This document shows positions 19,001 through 25,695 of a stretch of 64,000 bases of DNA, in pieces. The DNA comes from CAVQEG01 sp963711465. GTDB taxonomy: Bacteria > Bacteroidota > Ignavibacteria > OLB7. Position numbers and translations under genes: made by a program. Below the pieces are notes generated by a model. The model worked only from the letters and a program-made list of their open reading frames with translations, was not told the origin of the DNA and did not search any database. Position 1 is the stretch's first letter; each line of letters starts with the position of its first letter. The stretch covers positions 1,240,001-1,304,000 of the forward strand of contig CAVQEG010000001.1 in the NCBI GenBank assembly GCA_963711465.1. Direction: 5' to 3'.

Positions 19001-21835
19001 TCCGATGGCACTCTGCACCTCAACGCGCGACTCGATGCACCCGCTGTCCAGCGGACAGTACCGAAGCGCAAAGTCGATCGAATCTCCCGGCGCCAGCACC
19101 ACCGAGTCCGTCGGTGCGGTCACCTCGAAGTACCACGGCGCACGTCCACCGACGACCGTCAGCGGACTGCCCAGCAGCCAGCCGCCGCCCCGGTTGGCGA
19201 CGCTCCCCGTCGTGTCCACGCAGGTCCCCACGCGTACCAGCCCGAAGTCGATCGTATCCGACGGATGGAAGACAGGATCCGGTGGCAGCGCGCAGCCGAT
19301 GAGAATGATCGTATCACGGCCGCCATTGGACTCGAAGACCAGCGGAATCGAGAAGCAGCCCGTGTCGCGCGGGCAGAATCGCACGCGACCGGACACGAAT
19401 CGCTCGAGCGTGCCCAGTGCAACCGGTTGCAGAGGTGCGGTGGTGACGAATGCCGCGGATCGTGCGCCCACCGCCCGTGGAGCATCGACCCGCAGTGAGT
19501 CCCCTCCCAGGTTCTCGATCACGAACGTCGAGTCCGCGCTACACTCCCCGAGCGCGATCGTGCCGAACTCCAGCGTATCCGGCGTCACCCGCAACCGCGG
19601 ACCCACGCCGTGCGCAAGCAGCACCACCGTATCGCGACCATCACCCGAGCCGTTCGACGATACGATCCATCGTGCCGAGGCCTGCCCGGAGTCCGTCGCG
19701 CAGTAGCGCACCGACACCGTATCCGACTCCAGCAACCCCAGCCGCAGCGTCGACACCGATCCGTCGACGGTGAACAACCGAGACTGCGGACCCGAGACTG
19801 CCGAACTTGCGATAATGAGTGAGTCCCCCCCGACGTTCCCCACCACCTCCGTCGTATCGACACAGCGGCCCGTGTACACGTCGCCGAAGTCGATCGTATC
19901 GGGACGCATCCGCAGACGCGGCCCAATGCCGTTGCCGCGCACCAAGACGTAGTCCTCCCCGCCGTTCGACCCGTTCGACGTGTAGGTGATCCGTCCGGTG
20001 TGCTCGCCAGGGTGCTGCGGGCAGAACCGGATCGTCACCTGCGTCGAGTCGAGCAATCCCAGTCGGATTGACGCCGTCGCCGCCGACGGCGTGAACGCCA
20101 GCGAGTCAGTGCCGCTCACTCGCGCTGCGCCCAGCACCAGCGAATCACCGCCTCGGTTGTGGACCCAGACGCTCGTGTCCCGGCACGCCCCCGTCAGCAC
20201 ATCGCCGAAGTCGACGTACTCCGGCGTCACCTCGATCCTCGGTCCGACACCGCAGCCACGGAGCACCACCGTGTCGATGCCACCATCGGCGACCACCGCC
20301 AGCTTCGCCGACACACAGCCCGGTCCCGTTGGACAGAAGCCGACGTCAACGAGCGTCGAGTCGTCGATGAGCACCGTCGTGCCGTCGTAGGACGCGCTGA
20401 GGTGAAATGCCCCCGCATCGGCACCCACGGCATGCACACGCTCGACGTGCATCGTATCCGTTGCATACAGCTTCCGCAGCGCCCGCAGCCACACGCTCGA
20501 GTCGGCGCACGCGCCGACCAGCACCGAACCGAAGTCGATCGTGTCGAGGGAGAATGATGGTGCAGGCGGCGGTGCGATCGTGTTGTAGGCAAGCGCGATC
20601 TCGTACCACGGCCCTGGCAGCGACGGATGGCTGCCCCGCCACTGCGTCGTCGTGTAGGTGATCGCCACCACCGAGTCGTGGCACGCGATGAAGCGTCCGC
20701 CAGGTGCAGCGATGTCCAGTGAATCGTTCTGCGAGACATCCTCCCCCTGCGACCACCGGCCTCCGTGCCGCACGAAGTACCAGATGTCCCAGTCGGTGCT
20801 GTCGTCGGTCCGCTCGACCGCGATGTGCGGATCGCCGTTGCGGTCGACCGCGATCGACGTCCGGTTGTAGAACGCCGTGTCGCCGAGCTGCACCGCTGGT
20901 TGCCACTGGCCTCCTTCGTTCGAGGTGTATCGAACGATCGATCGCCGTGGCGAGGTCGCCGTCACGTCGGTGAACGACACGTGCCACACGCCCCGTGCAT
21001 CGCACGCGACCGACGGACAGAACGACGGCCACAGCGGTGTGGCGCTGATGCCCGGCGCGCTCGGACTCGTTGTGAACAACGTTGTAGGGCTCGACATCCC
21101 CGCCGTATCGCCGGTGATCACCATCACCTCGCGGCTCAGTGATGTCCACCGCGCGTAGACGATCGCCACGCGACCCGACGCGTGGATCGAGATGCACGGG
21201 TCGAGGTTCCGAGCGCCTGCTCCGTCGTTCGTCAGCGCCAATGGCGTCGACCACGTTCCGGTGGTGCTCCGTACGGTCAACCAGAGGTTGCCCCCCTCGG
21301 AATACACAACCCACAGTCGCCCCGCGCGATCCACAGCCGCCGTCGGCAGCATTTGATCTGCGCTGCATCCGGAGCCGAATACCCGTGACACCGTGCTGCT
21401 TCCCCCAGCAGGAATGCGGATGTAGGTCAGACACCGGCTTGAATACTGGATCGGGCCGGACGCGCTGAGCACATGGGTCGTGCCGGACGAATCGACGGCA
21501 AATCCGTACTCCACCCTCGCAAACCCCGAATCGATCGTCAACTCCGTGGCGACACCCGAGACGTTCGACAGAGCCAATTCTACCATTGGGCGGCCCAATG
21601 CCCGATCAACAATTCCGCTTGTGCGGTACCCATCACCACCACATCGCGTCACGATATGGAGGTGTCCGCTGTCGTCGATGCACATCGATGGAAATACCAT
21701 CACCCCACGCCAGTAATAGTTGGACAGGTCCGTGAGTCGCCGCACCGTCCAATCACCCGTCTGTGCAACTGTCGACGCTGATCCGAGAACGACGGCACAT
21801 GCCACCAGAAACATCAACAATATCCGTTGCCTCAT
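16073..21835 (-). CDS. Giant secreted choice-of-anchor-D (ASH repeat) protein with T9SS sorting domain
   Basis: 1920 residues. Signal peptide (1-25); a sialidase/BNR-like propeller to about residue 420; then about 12 Ig-like ASH repeats (430-1690), each opening with a variant of DTIDFGDVxxGxCxD; a cohesin-like domain (about 1691-1830); and a type A T9SS CTD with VEPNPATGSVRISW, VVISDMLGRTTRAIEL and DLASGLYTIEL. It should be exported by T9SS and displayed or shed as a long stalk or adhesin-like protein. Repeats 1-8 carry a recurrent Cys pair (GxC near the start and FCP or YCP near the middle); repeats 9-12 mostly lack it. Its stop overlaps a possible start of the barrel-OmpA gene. Confidence 0.92.
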   Translation of the reverse strand: MRQRILLMFLVACAVVLGSASTVAQTGDWTVRRLTDLSNYYWRGVMVFPSMCIDDSGHLHIVTRCGGDGYRTSGIVDRALGRPMVELALSNVSGVATELTIDSGFARVEYGFAVDSSGTTHVLSASGPIQYSSRCLTYIRIPAGGSSTVSRVFGSGCSADQMLPTAAVDRAGRLWVVYSEGGNLWLTVRSTTGTWSTPLALTNDGAGARNLDPCISIHASGRVAIVYARWTSLSREVMVITGDTAGMSSPTTLFTTSPSAPGISATPLWPSFCPSVACDARGVWHVSFTDVTATSPRRSIVRYTSNEGGQWQPAVQLGDTAFYNRTSIAVDRNGDPHIAVERTDDSTDWDIWYFVRHGGRWSQGEDVSQNDSLDIAAPGGRFIACHDSVVAITYTTTQWRGSHPSLPGPWYEIALAYNTIAPPPAPSFSLDTIDFGSVLVGACADSSVWLRALRKLYATDTMHVERVHAVGADAGAFHLSASYDGTTVLIDDSTLVDVGFCPTGPGCVSAKLAVVADGGIDTVVLRGCGVGPRIEVTPEYVDFGDVLTGACRDTSVWVHNRGGDSLVLGAARVSGTDSLAFTPSAATASIRLGLLDSTQVTIRFCPQHPGEHTGRITYTSNGSNGGEDYVLVRGNGIGPRLRMRPDTIDFGDVYTGRCVDTTEVVGNVGGDSLIIASSAVSGPQSRLFTVDGSVSTLRLGLLESDTVSVRYCATDSGQASARWIVSSNGSGDGRDTVVLLAHGVGPRLRVTPDTLEFGTIALGECSADSTFVIENLGGDSLRVDAPRAVGARSAAFVTTAPLQPVALGTLERFVSGRVRFCPRDTGCFSIPLVFESNGGRDTIILIGCALPPDPVFHPSDTIDFGLVRVGTCVDTTGSVANRGGGWLLGSPLTVVGGRAPWYFEVTAPTDSVVLAPGDSIDFALRYCPLDSGCIESRVEVQSAIGPRAVVLQGCAGAPGIAVEPTTVEFGEVEVDSCREGRFVVRNPGRFALRVTGLSLTPGTFAVTSPSVPFEVAADDSVAVTIRFCPQLSGETSEQLSIRSDGTADGRSTLVALHGVGIERHLRAPARLDFGDVPVGSCRDTLIVVGNDGSVAVTVQTIVAVDGSAVTVTWSGGARRLEPGDTVQVRVRFCPTSEETVSDAIEVRCSDAPTRVVQVRGRGIRGVLAASTVELDFGAVDVGTCARDSFSVRNVGTSSVGLNRSSVQMLAGVPTGTFRVIAPTALPQELAAGTTVRIVVEYCPTRVAADSADWSGGGDDGSTVEVGLRGRGVEHDVRVAPDTIGFTCVLPGERPAAAVEVHNDGSEPLVLEGYAISPVGDYQSPAASNVLIGPGETRVDSVRFAPTAASGWSSAELTVQTDQGDRHVALRGNASAVAEVVRDPDSVWFARVAVGDTAEVCVELMNPSCRPIEITRITSEDPSVSIIQPLTTPVVLVDSVAVEVCLRWVPTELGAMQSRLRLESASGAGWTVGLGGQAVEPGVVALTRRVDFGRVDLGDTVGPRAVGLTNRGSAPATVLAITLDGDTGSFVVPGTAPFALSPEGADTVWLDAWFAPVAVGARTAVLHIQNSSPSEPAVTLTGIGDTVGLELQPSAIDFGRVVVGTTRRASDTLRVRNVSTRAVTVVTLRLGGAEATTFGVDSSAARTLGPGEYYHTGLAFTPQTVGSHTARLEAVLDDGVHGWVDLQGDGIESEALQVRLDTVAAAAGEAFDVVARLDAALAGTDDIGSFTAEVAMDPRALYVESASSPMGPVTLRRLGPGRVRIDGVAEGTALLGDTLFVLQMRGLVTGQPQNVIAFATIELRDGASTLRGSEGHDGLVLLSGCDIGRGTGFGRLARLTRVEPNPATGSVRISWRAPEHAAPRVVISDMLGRTTRAIELPTGISQEQTMVVDVSDLASGLYTIELRTAEERESVPLLIVR

Positions 21836-22036
21836 AATACCAGTGGCTCCGTGTAGACCATTTCAGAACAATACTCCACCCATTTATATAACGGTCCAGC
21901 GTCCCGAACTGTGACCACCGGCGGGTCTATTGTCACACTTTCGACCGCACGGCCGTTATTAAGGTAGAGCGACCATCACAATCCACCGGTCGCCTGACGC
22001 CACCGCGCGTCGACACCTCAACCAACGGACATCACC

Positions 22037-23770
22037 ATGAACACTCAGTTCACCGCCCGTCGACTCGGGCGACTCATTCGTCACCTCCTGGCCTCAACCG
22101 TCGTGGCCCTGACCGCTTCCGCGGCATTGCACGCGCAATGGAGCACGAAAATCACCGAGCTCATCTCCTATCAGGGCGTCATCGACAGCGCCGGCGTGAA
22201 GATCACCAACTCCGATCCCGATAACCTGACGTTCAACATCTACCCGGCTGTATCGAGCGTAATACCAAGATGGTCCGAGACCGACACCGTCACCATCACC
22301 AACGGGCTCTTCTCGGTGGTTCTCGGACAGAACTCCCCGCTCTCGATCCTTCCGTTCGATACCACTTACTACCTCGAGGTCACCTACAACCCCCCGGGCA
22401 CTCCTATCACCTTCCCCCGTGTCCAGCTCACTGCTTCGGCCTTCTCCTTCCGTGCTGAGCACGCCGACACCGTCGACGGGGCGGTCTTCTGGGAACTCAA
22501 TGCGAGTGATGAGGCGCACCTGCGAACCCCTTCAACAGGGTCGCGAGGCGCAGGCGCCAACCGCGTCCTCGTCGGAACCACCGACGGTACGAGCTTCGCT
22601 CCGGAATCCGGAGCCCTCGGCGTGCTGGCAGTCGATGACGACGATGCGGCGATCGTTCTCAAGGACAACCACTCCGGCTCCGGAAATGCCTATGGCGTAT
22701 TGGCAACGGACGTCAGCACCACCGGCGGCGACGCTGCCGGCGTTGCCACCACGCTCGTCGCGGCCCAGGGAACCGGTATTGCTACTGGTTTCTACCTCGA
22801 CAGCGCAAACGTCAAGGCAGGCAGTACCGTCAGTGGATTTCGAGCGCGACAAGTCAATGCCGAGTCGCCCGGTGGCGATGCCCACGGCGTCCTCATCGAT
22901 CAGGTGACGGCTCCCGGAAACAGTGGTAATGCGTATGCGTTTCGGTCCGTTGCCGTCCAAGCCGAAGGAAGTGCGAACGGGGTCGACATCGGGCTCATTA
23001 CGGCTCCGCATGGGAAAGCGACGGGATTCAAAGCTGCAGCGGTCTCGGCGATTCAGGACCGCGCGATCGGACTCGATCTGGAGAATGTGTCGTCGACCGA
23101 TAACCTGGTGGTCTCTTACGGCGCGAAGGTGATCAACATGTCGCCGAACGGCCAACAATACGGTGTGTACGGAGAGGTTCAAAGCACCAATACGACCAGC
23201 AGTGGTGCCGGAGTCGCGGCGGTCGGCGCGGGGAGTTTGTCACCTGGCTCCCCCGCGGCTGCCGCGCTCGAGGTTCAGAACGGAGCCATCCGCGTAACCG
23301 GAACCGATCAGCCCGCCGGTCGCGTCCTCGTTCCGTGGCCGCCTGCCGGTCAGTGGTGTACGACGATCACCGTTCCCAACAACCTCGTGAACCTCGGTTC
23401 ATCGATCATCGCGACCGTAGAGCTCGCGCCAGGCATCGGCACGCCCGTCCCGTCCGACCCCTGGGTCGTGACCATCAACAACGTCGTCGCCGGCGCATTC
23501 ACCGCGGATCTTCACGCGCTGTTGAGCTGCTACGGTAATCGCGGCAATCCTCCGGGTCCGGGGTATTCGCTCTGGCTCAATTACGTCGTCGCCTCAACAG
23601 CGTCGCGGCGGAGCTCGTTGGATCGGCGAACTCCGCCGCGTTCGCTTTCCAGATCCGGTTCTGCCGTTCGCGGAAGTGCCCGTTGTTACACTCGGGGGCG
23701 TTCAGCCGTTATTGGTATGACTCCTCTCCTCACGCACGTGGACCCCCATGAAGTATCGAGCGATTGGTGA
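22037..23770 (+). CDS. Exported tail-fibre-like surface protein
   Basis: 577 residues with a signal peptide (about 1-34, ending ALHAQ). Residues 40-150 match the N-terminal domain common to Bacteroidota tail-fibre-like proteins: ELISYQGVIDSAG, ITNGLFSVVLGQ, YYLEVTYN and FSFRAEHADTVDGA. The middle is a Gly/Ala/Val-rich repetitive region with recurrent YGV or HGV and TAPG segments, probably beta-helical. The last 45 residues (Arg/Ser-rich after NYVVAS) look unlike protein; a one-base shift near 23590 gives LNSVAAELVGSANSAAFAF instead. The 3' end overlaps the sigma factor gene by 23 bases. Role inferred: surface-exposed structural or adhesive protein. Confidence 0.7.
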   Translation: MNTQFTARRLGRLIRHLLASTVVALTASAALHAQWSTKITELISYQGVIDSAGVKITNSDPDNLTFNIYPAVSSVIPRWSETDTVTITNGLFSVVLGQNSPLSILPFDTTYYLEVTYNPPGTPITFPRVQLTASAFSFRAEHADTVDGAVFWELNASDEAHLRTPSTGSRGAGANRVLVGTTDGTSFAPESGALGVLAVDDDDAAIVLKDNHSGSGNAYGVLATDVSTTGGDAAGVATTLVAAQGTGIATGFYLDSANVKAGSTVSGFRARQVNAESPGGDAHGVLIDQVTAPGNSGNAYAFRSVAVQAEGSANGVDIGLITAPHGKATGFKAAAVSAIQDRAIGLDLENVSSTDNLVVSYGAKVINMSPNGQQYGVYGEVQSTNTTSSGAGVAAVGAGSLSPGSPAAAALEVQNGAIRVTGTDQPAGRVLVPWPPAGQWCTTITVPNNLVNLGSSIIATVELAPGIGTPVPSDPWVVTINNVVAGAFTADLHALLSCYGNRGNPPGPGYSLWLNYVVASTASRRSSLDRRTPPRSLSRSGSAVRGSARCYTRGRSAVIGMTPLLTHVDPHEVSSDW

Positions 23771-24383
23771 ACGCATTGTCGGGCGACGCCGGAGCAGGTC
23801 CAGCGCGCTGGACCACGATCGCGACTTGTTTCGACGGTTGCTGCAGGGTGATGCCGACGCGTTCGCCGGGTTTTTTGATCTGCATCAGCCCAGGATCTTC
23901 TCCTACTGCGTCAAGATGCTCGAGTCGAGCGACGACGCCGCGGACATTACGCAGGAGGTGTGGGAACGCCTGCTGCGGATGCGCTCCGGTGCGGTGAGTG
24001 ATGCCAACCCCGCGGGTCTTCTGATTACTATGGCACGCAACCGCTGTATCGACAGACTCAATGCGCGACGGTCATCGACCTCCCTCGACGCAATTCCCGA
24101 ATCCGATCACCCGGTCACCAATCAACCGCAGCAGTCCCAACTCGAAGAGCTCGTGGTGCTCTCGCTGGGAAAGCTGCCCTTCCCCCAGCGCGAAGTGCTC
24201 GTGCTGCACCTGTACAGCGGGTACTCCTTTGTCGAAATTTCCGAGTTGCTCGGTGAGTCCCATCAGGCCGTTCGAATGCGCGCCTCGCGTGCTCGCCGCC
24301 ACCTCGTCGCTCTCCTGACCGTCATGCTCGGTATCGAAGAGGATTACCTCGATTCCGACGATTCTGATTCCGGACGCCCATGA
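23748..24383 (+). CDS. ECF-type RNA polymerase sigma factor
   Basis: 211 residues. Region 2 is at about 22-85 (LLQGDADAFAGFFDLHQPRIF, with DDAADITQEVWERLL), and region 4 at about 140-195 (LPFPQREVLVLHLYSGYSFVEIAS-like, with the HTH ISELLGESHQAVRMRASRAR). It would direct RNA polymerase to a specific regulon. The gene begins inside the end of the surface-protein gene and overlaps the next gene by four bases (ATGA), so the three are probably one transcript. The acidic tail EEDYLDSDDSDSG is unusual. Confidence 0.92.
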   Translation: MKYRAIGERIVGRRRSRSSALDHDRDLFRRLLQGDADAFAGFFDLHQPRIFSYCVKMLESSDDAADITQEVWERLLRMRSGAVSDANPAGLLITMARNRCIDRLNARRSSTSLDAIPESDHPVTNQPQQSQLEELVVLSLGKLPFPQREVLVLHLYSGYSFVEISELLGESHQAVRMRASRARRHLVALLTVMLGIEEDYLDSDDSDSGRP

Positions 24384-25144
24384 ACAGCGCACAACAGCAG
24401 CGGACCGTCGAACGCTATCTCAACGGCGAACTGACGCCGTCGGAGGAACAGGATTTCTTCATTGAAGTCGCCGTCAATGATGAACTCCGTCAACGGCTGA
24501 AGGCGAACCGCATCGTCGACCAGGCGCTGGCCAGAGACAGCAAAGGGGTGAACCGTGATCACTCGCGGATGCGATCGCAGTTGCTGGCGCTGCACGGCGC
24601 CGCACTTTCCGGAGGCGCATTCGCCGCGCGGCATCGCGCCCTGCACCGAGTCGTGCGGGAATTGTTGACGTGGAAAGCCGCGGTGGTACTCGGTCTCGGA
24701 GGCGGCGGTGCCCTTCTCCTGCATGCGATCGACCCGGCGCCGCCAGCGTCGGTTCCTGTGTCGGCGCCGTCAAACGGCGGAGTCGTAACCGCGCCGCAGC
24801 ACCGGGACCCACAGCCCACATCCGGCACCGACCACGCGGTCGACGGCTTCGATGAACCGATCACAACGCCCGACGCCGCGTCGACTGATGTTCCCGTCAC
24901 CGCAGGGCCGGCCGTGACGGCCACGGCCTCGCGCCGACACGATGCGCTGGAGGTCGGTCATCCCCGATCGGACTCTTCGATGGCATCGTCGACTGCGCCG
25001 GCCGATTCCGTTGTGATGGATCGGCAGGATTCTTCGCGCATCGGTGCAACCACCCTCCCATCCGACCATCGAACCTCCTACGAGACGGACGATTCAATTC
25101 ATATCAAGGGAATCGTTCTCCCGCCTCGCATCGAACGCCGGTGA
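24380..25144 (+). CDS. Putative membrane anti-sigma factor
   Basis: 254 residues. The N-terminal 50 residues (VERYLNGELTPSEEQDFF, then DELRQRLKANRIVDQAL) resemble the sigma-binding helices of Bacteroidota anti-sigma proteins without a zinc motif. One membrane segment lies at about 97-113 (AAVVLGLGGGGALLLHA), followed by a Pro/Ser/Thr/Ala-rich, probably periplasmic, low-complexity tail. It is translationally coupled to the ECF sigma gene, the main reason for the call. Sequence alone gives only moderate support. Confidence 0.65.
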   Translation: MNSAQQQRTVERYLNGELTPSEEQDFFIEVAVNDELRQRLKANRIVDQALARDSKGVNRDHSRMRSQLLALHGAALSGGAFAARHRALHRVVRELLTWKAAVVLGLGGGGALLLHAIDPAPPASVPVSAPSNGGVVTAPQHRDPQPTSGTDHAVDGFDEPITTPDAASTDVPVTAGPAVTATASRRHDALEVGHPRSDSSMASSTAPADSVVMDRQDSSRIGATTLPSDHRTSYETDDSIHIKGIVLPPRIERR

Positions 25145-25695
25145 ACCGGCTCCGGGCCGACCGGTGCAGTTCCCCCAACACGTTCGACGCCGCTATCGAA
25201 TGCTCCCGATTCATCGTCCTCTATCGCGGCCCGTCAGGCCGCACGAAAGTCGAGTGGTGCCTGCCGCGATTCCGACCCGAAGGGTCACCAATACCGTAGC
25301 AACTCTGGTATGGAATCGGGTGATGATTCGAGTCAATGATCCCGAAGGGTCGCCAATGCCGTTACAACCGAAGGCGTTGGACTGAGCTGCGATAGTTCCG
25401 GCCCTTCGGACCGCGCCTGCATGAATCGGTCGAAGGATCGTGGGATTCGAATTCCACATATCGTCGGCAATTCGGCGCCCCCCGGACAGGCGACGGAATC
25501 GTCGGCACGACATCGAGGACACGTCGCGCAATGTCGGCGTCATCGCTGATGCGCCTCGGCCCGCCCATGAGCGATGCGCAACGGCAAGAGTCCGAACCAG
25601 TGGATCAGTGACACCATCGCGAAGGCGACGCAGACCGCCAGACCGATTGCAGCGAACCGCGATCGGAGCCGTTGTCGCACCGGCCATCTGCCGTG
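25145..25695. other. Gene-free stretch with short repeats
   Basis: About 550 bases between convergent genes (anti-sigma on +, BNR protein on -). The small frames look like noise. It contains two copies of a roughly 24-base imperfect repeat (near 25274 and 25338) and other CCGAAGGG/CCCTTCGG inverted segments around 25344-25410. Confidence 0.5.
25274..25364. repeat. Two imperfect short repeats in an intergenic region
   Basis: The unit CCCGAAGGGTCACCAATACC (25277 on) recurs with two differences about 64 bases further on as CCCGAAGGGTCGCCAATGCC. The GAAGGG core also recurs in inverted form as CCCTTCGG near 25400. This may be a small REP-like family; only a genome-wide search would show it. Confidence 0.4.

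Noticed and set aside
17931..19706. Plus-strand 591-residue frame inside the giant ASH gene
   Set aside because: Ser/Thr/Pro-rich mirror of the repeats on the other strand, with no domain.
25144..25440. Possible CRISPR-like array in the repeat stretch
   Set aside because: Only two imperfect units, unequal flanks, no cas genes in the window.
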